From positions 1 to 64,000 of the forward strand of contig JAEEVA010000009.1 in assembly GCA_016286995.1 (NCBI GenBank): a stretch of 64,000 nucleotides of DNA, written 5' to 3'. Position 1 is the first letter of the stretch; each line of letters opens with the position of its first letter. Under the pieces are notes generated by a model. It was given only the letters and a program-made list of their open reading frames with translations, was not told where the DNA came from and made no database searches. The DNA is from Prevotella sp. (GTDB taxonomy: Bacteria > Bacteroidota > Bacteroidia > Bacteroidales > Bacteroidaceae). Shown in pieces: positions 34,556-43,276 of this stretch. The position numbers were made by a program, and so were the translations under genes.

Positions 34556-35299
34556 TTAGTATTTGATGGTATATTGATAACTGACTGTCGCATTAATGCC
34601 CTTAAACTCCCTTGTGAAGCAGGTCACGTTCAGGTGGCGAAACAGGAAAGCACCGAGTCCGACATTATATCCCTCAGTATCATACTCGCCCATAATCCTC
34701 ATGTCTGGGAAAAAACTTGGCGAGAAGGTCAGACCGCCCATAATGCCATCGTAGGTAGTACCGCTCTTAATATGGCGTGCATAACCCGCGGTAGCCTCGA
34801 AGGTTCCAATAGACTTGACAGGGAAGTGTTTCGACACGACGCCATAGACACAGGCATATTGACTGGCACCATGATCTGAATAGAAGTCGTTGCTACCCAC
34901 TACCACTGCCGGCCAGTATTTTCCCTCCTTGAGAGGACGCAGGCGCACTGTAAAGGAACGGTCCTGCTGATAGAAACCTATCTTCGGGTCGGTTGCCGAC
35001 TTTTGTGTCTTGAGCAGTGTTTCACGAAGTGCAACTTCCATCCATGTAAACGGTGTAAACGAGATGTAATACAGGTAGGTGTTATAATCCTTTTTGTATA
35101 GAAGATCTTTCTGAATGAAACTGGCGCCACCGTCAAAGGTTCCTGCCGGACGCATGTCTGCCGTCGGCACATTCATCATGCCATTGGTTCCAATAACAGT
35201 CTGAGCTCGGCTGGGAATCAATGCAACAACGGTTAAGAGCGTGAAGACAAACAGCCTCTCAAAACCTCTCTTATGGTTGAAAACACCCAACAATACCAT
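34556..35299 (-). CDS. YjbH-like outer-membrane protein, N-terminal half
   Basis: About 247 residues. The signal peptide ends VVALIPSRAQ, then TVIGTNGMMNVPTADMRPAGTFDGGASF, a motif typical of the YjbH start (G-x-x-G-x-x-x-x-P-T-A-x-M-R-P-x-G). Further barrel strands: YLYYISFTPFTWMEVALRE, WPAVVVGSNDFYSDHGAS and KSIGTFEATAGYARH. In-frame ATGs upstream to 35407 lie beyond the promoter at 35321-35328, so the ATG at 35299 is chosen. First gene of the leftward unit; the adjacent gene appears to encode the other half of a YjbH protein. Confidence 0.72.
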   Translation of the reverse strand: MVLLGVFNHKRGFERLFVFTLLTVVALIPSRAQTVIGTNGMMNVPTADMRPAGTFDGGASFIQKDLLYKKDYNTYLYYISFTPFTWMEVALRETLLKTQKSATDPKIGFYQQDRSFTVRLRPLKEGKYWPAVVVGSNDFYSDHGASQYACVYGVVSKHFPVKSIGTFEATAGYARHIKSGTTYDGIMGGLTFSPSFFPDMRIMGEYDTEGYNVGLGAFLFRHLNVTCFTREFKGINATVSYQYTIKY

Positions 35300-35320
35300 A
35301 GTATGGTTCGATTTTGGGTG

Positions 35321-35328
35321 CAAAGATA
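35321..35328 (-). promoter_or_regulatory. -7 element TATCTTTG of the YjbH-like unit
   Basis: On the - strand the sequence TATCTTTGCACCCAAA (35313-35328) precedes the start codon by 14 bp. The identical 16-mer drives the divergent gene at 35425-35440. Confidence 0.75.
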
Positions 35329-35336
35329 CAAAAAAA

Positions 35337-35360
35337 AGTGAAAAGTGAAAAGTGAAGAAT
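35337..35360. repeat. Heptamer repeat (TTCACTT type), copy 1
   Basis: AAGTGAAAAGTGAAAAGTGAA on the + strand; its complement is made of TTCACTT units. It is one of five related tracts in the window (others at 41053, 42325, 45991 and 47503) and is followed by an AAATTTGC segment like theirs. Confidence 0.65.
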
Positions 35361-35424
35361 AAAAAATTTGCTTCAGCCATGAAATAATTTCTATTTTCTA
35401 ATTTCAATTTCTTAATTTATTTCG

Positions 35425-35432
35425 TATCTTTG
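35425..35432 (+). promoter_or_regulatory. -7 element TATCTTTG
   Basis: Within TATCTTTGCACCCAAA (35425-35440), 27 bp before the ATG at 35459. Confidence 0.75.
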
Positions 35433-35458
35433 CACCCAAATTAAACATTTATGAAGTC

Positions 35459-35938
35459 ATGAAACAGATTGTATTATTCTTCTTGGCAGTGATGGCTTTC
35501 GCTGCCTGCTCGTCAGACAAAAAGGCTCCGTTCAACTATCGCGGCCTGTCGTTTACCATACCTGCCAACCAACTGGTCGACTCCATGCTGGCCCGTGGTT
35601 TTGCCGTTGACTCGGCCGCATCCGACAGCGGTTCGACTGCAGTGTTTGTCAAGGACGGTGAGGCCTACCGCGTGTTGGTAGCCTTCAATAAGGACAAGGT
35701 ACAGGCCATTCAGGAAAACTACCTGGCGTCGACCAATGACAGTACACGCCAGATGTGGCAGGAACTGCGCGACGGTCTGGAGAAGGAGTTAGGTGCCTGG
35801 CCCGACTGTCCTATTCTGAAGGATGATCACAAGGTGGCCATTTTCGATGCTGGCGACGGTCTCATCTCCGTCTACCTCGAAAACACTTACACTCCCACCC
35901 TCTCCGTGCGTTACGAACCGAAGAAAACGACGGACTAA
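35459..35938 (+). CDS. Small lipoprotein of unknown function
   Basis: A 159-residue protein: MKQIVLFFLAVMAFAACSSD gives a signal peptide with lipobox Cys17. The mature part FNYRGLSFTIPANQLVDSMLARGFAVDSAASD suggests a small alpha/beta domain with a repeated strand-helix pattern. No family is recognised. It is a one-gene unit with a good promoter and a long terminator, divergent from the YjbH-like unit. Confidence 0.7.
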   Translation: MKQIVLFFLAVMAFAACSSDKKAPFNYRGLSFTIPANQLVDSMLARGFAVDSAASDSGSTAVFVKDGEAYRVLVAFNKDKVQAIQENYLASTNDSTRQMWQELRDGLEKELGAWPDCPILKDDHKVAIFDAGDGLISVYLENTYTPTLSVRYEPKKTTD

Positions 35939-35956
35939 GTTCCTCCTTTGAAAGCA

Positions 35957-35995
35957 GGAAAAAGCCTTTTTGCTCCGTGCAAAAAGGCTTTTTCC
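35957..35995. terminator. Bidirectional terminator
   Basis: A perfect 17-bp stem (35957-35973 with 35979-35995; arm GGAAAAAGCCTTTTTGC), 5-nt loop, T-rich on both exits. It serves the lipoprotein gene and the convergent M16 peptidase gene. Confidence 0.93.
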
Positions 35996-36037
35996 TTTAT
36001 CCGAACTTCGTGCTTCGTGTGCAGAATGACACAGTAA

Positions 36038-38965
36038 TTAATACCCGAAGACTTCTTCTATCGTCAGGCGACGCACAGGGCCTATCTTCTCTAACGACGG
36101 CATATCGAGCTCCTTTTCATCGCCAAGGATGATGTAACGATAAGGCTTGCGGGCCACCTGCTGCTGTTCGAAGCGTACAATGTCCTGCAACGTGAGCTGC
36201 TGCATGTCACGATAGACTTTCTCGTTAAGGTCGTAGTCCAAGCCAAGTTTCTTCATCGAAAGATAGTTGTAGATGACACTCATCTTCAGGGTGCGCTGGC
36301 TGGCCAACTGCTTGATGACGGCATCCTTGGCAATCTGGAAGGCGGCCTCAGACTGTGGAATGGTGTCGAGAATCTGGTGGAACTGACGCACACAGTCCAT
36401 CATCTTGTCGTTCTGCGTGATGATATGTGTGAAGAAAGCTTCCTTCTCGTTCTGTTTGCTGGTGAGCGAGTAGCGGGCAGCAGCATTGTAAGCCAGTCCA
36501 CGAGCCTCGCGCAGCTCCTGGAAGACGATGCCGTTCATGCCTCCTCCGAAATACTCGTTGAACAGAGTGACGGTAGCTGCCTCGTCGGGATTGAACGAAC
36601 GTCCCTCGCTATGGAACATACGCATATAGATGTTCTTGGCATCGTAGGGTGCAATCCACACTTCGTTCTGCGGTGTCTGGTCCTTGGTGAAGGGCTGACC
36701 CTTGGGAACGGCCTGTAGCTGCTTGGGCGTCTTGTGGAGCTTGCCGATTACAGCAGTAAGATCCTTCTGACTCATCGGTCCGTAGTAGAGTACGGTATGC
36801 TGCAGGTTGGGAAGCTCAGCCAAAAGGTTGAGCAACTGCTGAGGATTGGCATCACGCAGCTGCTGTTCGGTCATATCGTCACGACGCATGTTATGAGGTC
36901 CGTAGACGGCATAGTGGTAGAGGTAGTCGAAGCATGTGCGCTGGTCTTGCTTGGCATCGCTGCGGCCCTTAAGAATGAGGTCGACGAACTGGGCATACGA
37001 CTCCTTGTCGGCTTTGGCACCACGCAGCACCTGACTGAGCAGTTCCAGAGCGGCAGGCATGTTTTCGGAGAGTCCAGAAAGTGTGACGTTCAGGTTGTCG
37101 GCATTGACGTTGACGCTGTAGTTGCAGGCCAACTTATAGAACTGCTGCTTGATGTCGGCAGCCGTCAGACGGTCGGTACCCACATAGTCCAGATAGTTAC
37201 TGGCCATATCGTAACGGTTGTCGTCCTCGTGACCGAAGTCGTAGCGGAACACCAGCGTGAAGAGGTCGTTGTCGACATTTTGCTTGTAGAGAAGGGGTAA
37301 ATTCTTATTCACGGTACCCTGAGTAAGGTCGCGCTGATAATCGACGAACTGCGGCAAGATGGGTTCCACCTTCGAGTTCTGGATATCCTTCACAAACTGG
37401 CTCACCTGATCACGGTTAGTGGGAATAGGTGTGATGGCTGGCTTGTCAATCTTTTTCTGAAGGCTGTCAACCCCCTGACGCTTGAAGACGGTGGCATAGC
37501 CCTCGGTAAAGAATCGGTTGGCAAAGTCGACGACCTGCTGCTTGGTAATCTTCGAGAGACGGTCGAGCTTATGGGTCTGCTGTTCCCAGGGGATACCTTC
37601 AATGAACGATGACATGTGCTGGCGGACGCGCCAGGTATTGTTGTCGAGTGCCTGCTGATAACTGAGCTTGCGGTTGTTGATAACCGACTGGAGAAGGTCG
37701 TCAGAGAAGTTACCCTGCTTCAGGTTGTCAAGTTCTGAGAGCAACAGCGTGCGCACTTCTTCCAACGACTGATCGGGCTTGGGCATACCGATGAGTAGGA
37801 ATGAGCTGTAGTCCTGCTGGGTCTGCACACCAGCCTGAGCCATCTGCACCCGCATGTTCTGGTTGAGATTCAGGTCGAAGAGACCTGCTTTGCCGTTGCT
37901 GAGCAGATATTCAATTACCTCGAGGGTATCGCACTGTAGGTCGGAGGCTTTCTTGGCCAGCCACCCCATCCACACCTGCTCGGCCTGCTGACCAACAACG
38001 CTGGTGTCGGCAGGAGCCGTCAAGGGACGTTGTTCAGGGAATACTGGTTGGGGTACCGTCACCAACATCTTGCCATCAGGGCCACAAGCGGGCTTCCACT
38101 GTCCGAAGTAGCGCTCAATAATGGTCATCACCTCGTCAGGATTGAAGTCGCCAGCCATACAAATGGCTACGTTGTTGGGTACATACCACTTGCGGAAGTA
38201 GTTCTTGATGTTGGTGATAGAGGGATTCTTCAAGTGTTCCTGCGTACCAATGGTGGTCTGCGTACCGTAGGGGTGTGTCGGCGTGAGCTTCTTGCCCAAA
38301 GCACTCCACACCTTATCTCCATCGTCGGTCAGATAGATGTTATACTCCTCATAAACGGCCTCCAATTCGGTGTGGAAACCACGAATGACCATATTCTGGA
38401 AACGGTCGCTCTGAATCTTTGCCCAGTTCTCAATCTCGTTCGAAGGAATGTCCTCGGTATAACAGGTTACATCGTTTGAGGTAAAGGCGTTGGTTCCCTG
38501 TGCGCCGATGGCAGCCATGAGCTTGTCGTACTCGTTGGGAATGAAATACTGCGCAGCTACCTGCGAGACACTGTCAATCTCGTGATAGGCCTGCTTACGG
38601 GCTGCTGGGTCGGTCAACTGGCGATAGGCTTCATAGCGCTGTTCTATCTCATCGAGTAGCGGTGCCTCGGCAGCGGCATTATTGGTACCGAACTGCGTAG
38701 TACCCTTAAACATCAGGTGCTCCAGATAGTGTGCCAAACCGGTAGTCTCAGCAGGGTCATTCTTCGAACCCGTCCGTACAGCAATGTAGGTCTGGATACG
38801 CGGTTTGTCTGGATTGACGGAAAGGTACACCTTCAGACCATTGTCAAGGGTGTAAATTCTTGTTTTCGTCAAATCTCCGTCTACGGTAACATACTTGTAA
38901 TCCTTCGCCTGTGCGTTCATCCCGAGCGCTACGAGGCATCCAATCAGAATGAGTTTGAGCTTCAT
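36038..38965 (-). CDS. M16-family zinc metallopeptidase, two-module
   Basis: A 975-residue secreted peptidase (signal peptide MKLKLILIGCLVALGMNAQA). The inverted zinc motif is TTGLAHYLEHLMFKG with H79-Y-L-E-H83, followed by the distal Glu region (ELEAVYEEYNIYL). A second, non-catalytic M16 module fills the C-terminal half (for example NEYFGGGMNGIVFQELREARGLAYNAAA), as in pitrilysin/PqqL proteins. It probably degrades peptides in the periplasm. It lies 36 bp after the DUF4954 gene; hflX is 5' of both, so a three-gene unit is likely. Confidence 0.93.
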   Translation of the reverse strand: MKLKLILIGCLVALGMNAQAKDYKYVTVDGDLTKTRIYTLDNGLKVYLSVNPDKPRIQTYIAVRTGSKNDPAETTGLAHYLEHLMFKGTTQFGTNNAAAEAPLLDEIEQRYEAYRQLTDPAARKQAYHEIDSVSQVAAQYFIPNEYDKLMAAIGAQGTNAFTSNDVTCYTEDIPSNEIENWAKIQSDRFQNMVIRGFHTELEAVYEEYNIYLTDDGDKVWSALGKKLTPTHPYGTQTTIGTQEHLKNPSITNIKNYFRKWYVPNNVAICMAGDFNPDEVMTIIERYFGQWKPACGPDGKMLVTVPQPVFPEQRPLTAPADTSVVGQQAEQVWMGWLAKKASDLQCDTLEVIEYLLSNGKAGLFDLNLNQNMRVQMAQAGVQTQQDYSSFLLIGMPKPDQSLEEVRTLLLSELDNLKQGNFSDDLLQSVINNRKLSYQQALDNNTWRVRQHMSSFIEGIPWEQQTHKLDRLSKITKQQVVDFANRFFTEGYATVFKRQGVDSLQKKIDKPAITPIPTNRDQVSQFVKDIQNSKVEPILPQFVDYQRDLTQGTVNKNLPLLYKQNVDNDLFTLVFRYDFGHEDDNRYDMASNYLDYVGTDRLTAADIKQQFYKLACNYSVNVNADNLNVTLSGLSENMPAALELLSQVLRGAKADKESYAQFVDLILKGRSDAKQDQRTCFDYLYHYAVYGPHNMRRDDMTEQQLRDANPQQLLNLLAELPNLQHTVLYYGPMSQKDLTAVIGKLHKTPKQLQAVPKGQPFTKDQTPQNEVWIAPYDAKNIYMRMFHSEGRSFNPDEAATVTLFNEYFGGGMNGIVFQELREARGLAYNAAARYSLTSKQNEKEAFFTHIITQNDKMMDCVRQFHQILDTIPQSEAAFQIAKDAVIKQLASQRTLKMSVIYNYLSMKKLGLDYDLNEKVYRDMQQLTLQDIVRFEQQQVARKPYRYIILGDEKELDMPSLEKIGPVRRLTIEEVFGY

Positions 38966-39001
38966 AAATTCGTGTAATTCGTATAATTCGTTGTATAAAA
39001 A

Positions 39002-40855
39002 TCAGTCTTCGTAGTCAATCTCGTGGTCGAGTTTTGAGATAAAGTCGTCATAGACCTCCTGTTCGACATCACCCATAGCAAACTCCTTATCGGCATCCTT
39101 GCGAATTTCGGCAATCCACGCACGACGGGCCTTGACATAGTCCTCACGAATACGCTGCATAGCCGGTTCGGTCAGTTCTTCAATGCCATAGTAATCAAGA
39201 ATGAGCTTGTAAGTCCACGTCCACTGATATTCACGGTAGTGTTCATTGATGTCATTGAAACGATGGAGCACGTCACGGATACTCTCCACAGTGCCGTTCT
39301 TGAGGTCGTCGATAAGACGCTGCTCCTCGCTGGCAGGCAACAGCAGACCGCTGAGGTCGTTCCACTGGCCCTCGCCGATGGTTGAAGTGGGCTTGCCAAG
39401 GAAACTACCTTTGACGGCACGCTTCAGCACGGCACCCATATAGATGCGTAAGGCGATGTCGTAGTATTTAATACCCTTCTTCAGCGACGAGGCGTTGATG
39501 ATGTATTCCTGGAAGTTGTAGCTCGACACATTGCTGCCACCGGCCTGACGCAGATTTTCAAGAATCTTCTTACCCTGAACGATCTCGCCGACAGTGAAGG
39601 GCGACAGCCAGTCGAAGTTGATGATGCTCTTACGGCTCGAGGCAGCACGCTTGTCGCGCTTAGGCCACTTTTTGATGTCACGATACAGTCCGACGGTCGT
39701 GATGTTACGACCAGGTACGATATACATCGTCTCACCGTATGCCATCAGGTAGGCAAAAGGCAGACAGCGCATGTCGGGATGGTTCATCAGTTTGCCGAAG
39801 CAGACGCTGAAGGCACCAATCTTAGCAGGCATTAGCACGTAGGCACCACTGGCCGTCTTCGTGCCACGCTCCAAAGTGCCGTAATGCAGGGGGCCCATCT
39901 TGTATGCGTGGTTCGAGAAATTGGTGTTTGAGCCGGCATTGTAGAACGAGAACTCACCACCGATAAGGAGCGAACTCTTGTGGTGGCTGGCCGAGAACGG
40001 TCCGCAGAAGGCTGCACAGGCCTCGCCATTGGCCATAAAGCTGTTGGCAAAGAACACGCTGGCCTCGGCGGTGAAGCCGTTGGTAATCTGACAAGCTTCG
40101 CCCACGAAGCAGTCCTGCATCTTGACACTGTTTGTGATAGAGCAGCCATTGCAGATGATGCTGTTCTCGCAGATGACACCCGTGCCGATATATACTGAGT
40201 CATCCTTCGAACTGAGGATGGTACAGTCGCACAGGCGTGCGGCACCGTTGATTTCACAATCGTCGCGAACGACGGTATTGGTAATCTCCTTGGAATTGAT
40301 GATCTTCACACCGTTGCCAATGGTGCCACGCTCGGACTGCGTAAAGCGTATCTCCTCGTTAATAAGACGCGTGATACAGTCTTTCAACTGCTTGTCTTTG
40401 AAGTATTTCACCATGAATGCTGCCAACTGCGAATTCAGGTCGCGGAACAGGATGAGATTGCCGTCGCCCATTTCGTTGAGTACACTGATGAGATGACCCT
40501 CGCCGAAAGTAGCGCCGTCGGTGGTCTCCATCGTCGAGATGTTCGAGATGTAGCAATCGTCGCCAATGGTGTAGTTATTGATGTAGTTACCAACTTTCTC
40601 AATAAGACAGTCATTACCTACGGTAACATTACGTAGTGTAGCATCATTGATGCCTGAGTGTTTCATGAAATCCTTAGTGACCTCAACCATTTTGTTGAAA
40701 GCTCCCAAACGGATGTCACCATAGAAAATGACACGGTGGAAATTATAAGGTTTAAAATCCTCATCTACCAATACTCGCTGCCAGTCCTCAGCCCAACAGC
40801 CATTATTCTCCAAAATGTCAATCTCGTTTTGTGTCAGTTGTCTGTAATCTCTCAT
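39002..40855 (-). CDS. DUF4954 family protein with beta-helix core
   Basis: A 617-residue protein that begins MRDYRQLTQNEIDILENNGC. The middle shows hexapeptide-like beta-helix turns (GNDCLIEKVGNYINNYTIGDDC, GTGVICENSIICNGCSITNSV, VGEACQITNGFTAEASVFFANS), as in nucleotide-sugar or acyl transferases. The C-terminal 200 residues are helical. The family is widespread in Bacteroidota; its reaction is unknown to me. A sugar-nucleotide or acyltransferase role is plausible from the fold only. Confidence 0.85.
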   Translation of the reverse strand: MRDYRQLTQNEIDILENNGCWAEDWQRVLVDEDFKPYNFHRVIFYGDIRLGAFNKMVEVTKDFMKHSGINDATLRNVTVGNDCLIEKVGNYINNYTIGDDCYISNISTMETTDGATFGEGHLISVLNEMGDGNLILFRDLNSQLAAFMVKYFKDKQLKDCITRLINEEIRFTQSERGTIGNGVKIINSKEITNTVVRDDCEINGAARLCDCTILSSKDDSVYIGTGVICENSIICNGCSITNSVKMQDCFVGEACQITNGFTAEASVFFANSFMANGEACAAFCGPFSASHHKSSLLIGGEFSFYNAGSNTNFSNHAYKMGPLHYGTLERGTKTASGAYVLMPAKIGAFSVCFGKLMNHPDMRCLPFAYLMAYGETMYIVPGRNITTVGLYRDIKKWPKRDKRAASSRKSIINFDWLSPFTVGEIVQGKKILENLRQAGGSNVSSYNFQEYIINASSLKKGIKYYDIALRIYMGAVLKRAVKGSFLGKPTSTIGEGQWNDLSGLLLPASEEQRLIDDLKNGTVESIRDVLHRFNDINEHYREYQWTWTYKLILDYYGIEELTEPAMQRIREDYVKARRAWIAEIRKDADKEFAMGDVEQEVYDDFISKLDHEIDYED

Positions 40856-40916
40856 AATTATCTTGTTTTGGGGTTCATTATATATTTCGTTATGACGTTA
40901 TAACATTATTTCGACA

Positions 40917-42251
40917 TTACGACTCCTCAATCTGGTAAAGGAAGTCATTATACGGATATTTCTGGACGTGCAGTTCGCGCACCTTCTTATATAGCACATC
41001 GCGCAACTCGTCGACGTTCTCCTTCTTCTTAGCGGAAATGAAGAGAGGGGTGGTAGCAAATCCTTCACTTTTCACTTTTAACTCTTCACTCTTTGCCATC
41101 CACGTCTTCTTCAGGTCGTCTAAAGAAATGTTTTCGCGTGTCGGTTCCGTCAGGTCGTCCTCGTCCTGCGGTGTCCAAGTATAGGCGTCAATCTTGTTGA
41201 ACACCAGCATCGAGGGTTTGTCAGCACAACCCAAGTCGGCCAGCGTTTTCTCCACAATGGTAATCTGCTCCTCGAAGTCAGGATGCGAGATATCCACAAC
41301 ATGCACCAGTAGATCAGCTTCACGTACCTCGTCAAGAGTAGACTTGAACGAGTCAATCAAGTCGGTAGGCAGCTTACGGATGAAGCCAACAGTATCGGCC
41401 AATAGGAAGGGAAGATTGTCGATAACCATCTTGCGGACAGTCGTGTCGAGGGTGGCAAAAAGTTTGTTCTCTGCAAAGACGTCGCTCTTCGACAATAGGT
41501 TCATCAGCGTCGACTTACCCACATTGGTATAGCCCACCAGAGCCACACGAATCAGACGACCGCGATTCTTACGTTGCGTCGTCTTCTGCTTGTCAATATC
41601 CACCAGACGTTCCTTCAGTAACGAAATGCGCTGACGGATGATACGCTGGTCCATCTCCAACTGGGTCTCACCTGGGCCACGCAGTCCCACGCTACCCTTA
41701 CCTCCACCAGAACCGGAACCACCACCCTGACGTTCCAAGTGCGTCCACAGACGCTGCAGACGGGGCAGCATGTAACGGTACTGAGCCAGCTCCACCTGCG
41801 TCTTGGCCTCTGCCGTCTGGGCACGCATGGCAAAAATGTCGAGGATGAGACTGGTACGGTCCAAAATCTTCACCTTCAATTCCTGCTCAATATTGCGTAT
41901 CTGCTTAGCACTAAGCTCATCGTCAAAAATGACCATTCCCACAGGCTGTGGTGCCTGCCGACCATCTTCCGGTTCAGGTGAACCGGCATCGAGCCAGTCA
42001 TAATAGGCATCCTCCTGTTGCTTGATATATTGTTTGATTTCCTCCAACTTTCCCTTGCCGACATACGTCACCTGACTGGGACCCTGCACACGCTGCGTAA
42101 AGCGTTTTACGGTCACAGCACCTGCCGTATCAGCCAGAAATTCCAGCTCGTCAAGATATTCTTTTGTCTTGGCTTCGTCCTGCTGCTGCGTAATGAGTCC
42201 TACGAGCACAGCAGTCTCAGCTTTGACCTCAGAGATTACAAATTCTTTCAT
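40917..42251 (-). CDS. hflX: Ribosome-associated GTPase HflX
   Basis: A 444-residue GTPase. The N-terminal HflX domain contains GPSQVTYVGKGKLEEIKQY and VIFDDELSAKQIRNIEQELKVKILDRT. The linker has GLRGPGETQLEMDQRIIR. G motifs: G1 GYTNVGKSTL, G3 DTVGFIRKLP, G4 NKID, G5 ISAKK. HflX splits stalled ribosomes. A segment near residues 390-404 (AKSEELKVKSEGFATTP) is encoded by a heptamer repeat that also occurs between genes, so it looks like an in-frame insertion in a surface loop. Good promoter upstream; first gene of the hflX-DUF4954-M16 unit. Confidence 0.94.
   Translation of the reverse strand: MKEFVISEVKAETAVLVGLITQQQDEAKTKEYLDELEFLADTAGAVTVKRFTQRVQGPSQVTYVGKGKLEEIKQYIKQQEDAYYDWLDAGSPEPEDGRQAPQPVGMVIFDDELSAKQIRNIEQELKVKILDRTSLILDIFAMRAQTAEAKTQVELAQYRYMLPRLQRLWTHLERQGGGSGSGGGKGSVGLRGPGETQLEMDQRIIRQRISLLKERLVDIDKQKTTQRKNRGRLIRVALVGYTNVGKSTLMNLLSKSDVFAENKLFATLDTTVRKMVIDNLPFLLADTVGFIRKLPTDLIDSFKSTLDEVREADLLVHVVDISHPDFEEQITIVEKTLADLGCADKPSMLVFNKIDAYTWTPQDEDDLTEPTRENISLDDLKKTWMAKSEELKVKSEGFATTPLFISAKKKENVDELRDVLYKKVRELHVQKYPYNDFLYQIEES
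41053..41096. repeat. Heptamer repeat inside hflX, copy 2
   Basis: GGTAGCAAATCCTTCACTTT continuing through TTCACTTTTAACTCTTCACTC. The GGTAGCAAAT core plus TTCACT heptamers matches the intergenic copies at 45991 and 47503, but here it is in frame within the hflX coding region. Confidence 0.78.
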
Positions 42252-42270
42252 ACATATTTAATACAGCGGA

Positions 42271-42278
42271 CAAAGGTA
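42271..42278 (-). promoter_or_regulatory. -7 element TACCTTTG of hflX
   Basis: Exact TAnnTTTG match on the - strand, 19 bp before the hflX start codon. Confidence 0.65.
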
Positions 42279-42324
42279 CGAAGAAAATCATAAATAATAA
42301 ATAATCATTCTATTTTTTTTCATT

Positions 42325-42366
42325 GCGGAAGTAAATTTTTCACTTTTCACTCTTCATTTTTCACTT
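42325..42366. repeat. Heptamer repeat, copy 3
   Basis: TTGCGGAAGTAAATTTTTCA followed by CTTTTCACTCTTCATTTTTCAC, located between the divergent hflX and nagB promoters; related to the copies at 45991 and 47503. Confidence 0.7.
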
Positions 42367-42374
42367 AAAATGAT

Positions 42375-42382
42375 TACCTTTG
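42375..42382 (+). promoter_or_regulatory. -7 element TACCTTTG of nagB
   Basis: Exact TAnnTTTG match, 38 bp before the ATG at 42421. Confidence 0.7.
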
Positions 42383-42420
42383 CAGCCGATAAGAAATAAA
42401 AACTTTATATTTTTAAACTT

Positions 42421-43212
42421 ATGAGAGTAATAATTGAATCTGATTATCAGAAAATGTCGCAATGGGCTGCTGAGCATGTCATTGCAAGAATTAACGCCTT
42501 CAAGCCTACTGCCGAGAAGCCCTTCGTACTGGGTCTGCCGACAGGTAGCTCACCTGAAGGCATGTATGCTTGTCTGGTGAAAGCCAACAAGGAAGGACGC
42601 GTATCGTTCAAGAATGTACTGACATTCAACATGGACGAGTACGTCAATCTGCCTGAGGAGCATCCTGAGTCGTACCATTCTTTTATGGCACGTAACCTGT
42701 TTGACCACATTGACTGCCCCAAGGAGAACATCCACATTCTGAACGGCAACGCCAAGGATCTGGAGGCAGAGTGTGCACACTACGAGGAGATGATTGCCGA
42801 AGCAGGTGGCATCGACCTCTTTATCGGCGGCATCGGTCCCGACGGACACATTGCCTTCAACGAGCCTTTCTCGTCGCTGGCTTCCAAAACCCGTGTCAAG
42901 ACTCTTACTACAGACACCATCATTGCCAACAGCCGTTTCTTCGACAACGACGTCAACAAGGTGCCCAAGCTGGCGCTGACCGTTGGTGTAGGTACTGTGA
43001 TGGCTGCTCGCGAAGTGATGATTCTCTGCAATGGCCACCACAAGGCTCGTGCTTTGCAGGCTGCCATCGAAGGTCCCGTTTGCCAGGCATGGACCATCTC
43101 AGCCCTCCAGACTCACCAGCACGGCATCATTGTCTGCGACGAGCCTGCTACCGACGAGCTGAAGGTTGCCACTTACAAATATTTCAAGGATATTGAAAAA
43201 GACAATCTGTAA
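42421..43212 (+). CDS. nagB: Glucosamine-6-phosphate deaminase
   Basis: A 263-residue enzyme that turns glucosamine 6-phosphate into fructose 6-phosphate and ammonia, feeding amino sugars to glycolysis. Motifs: [41 protein letters not shown] (catalytic Asp), [28 protein letters not shown] (general base and substrate contacts). Length and sequence are standard. One-gene unit between its promoter and the terminator shared with dnaA. Confidence 0.96.
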   Translation: MRVIIESDYQKMSQWAAEHVIARINAFKPTAEKPFVLGLPTGSSPEGMYACLVKANKEGRVSFKNVLTFNMDEYVNLPEEHPESYHSFMARNLFDHIDCPKENIHILNGNAKDLEAECAHYEEMIAEAGGIDLFIGGIGPDGHIAFNEPFSSLASKTRVKTLTTDTIIANSRFFDNDVNKVPKLALTVGVGTVMAAREVMILCNGHHKARALQAAIEGPVCQAWTISALQTHQHGIIVCDEPATDELKVATYKYFKDIEKDNL

Positions 43213-43241
43213 TAACGACATTTCGAAATAACGAAATAACG

Positions 43242-43276
43242 AAAAAAAGTAAGGAAACCTCTTCCTTACTTTTTTT
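43242..43276. terminator. Bidirectional terminator between nagB and dnaA
   Basis: A perfect 15-bp stem (43242-43256 with 43262-43276; arm AAAAAAAGTAAGGAA), 5-nt loop. The dnaA stop codon overlaps its edge. Confidence 0.9.

Noticed and set aside
36734..37300. Open frame of 188 codons opposite the M16 peptidase
   Set aside because: Antisense shadow of a strong gene; no promoter and no motif.
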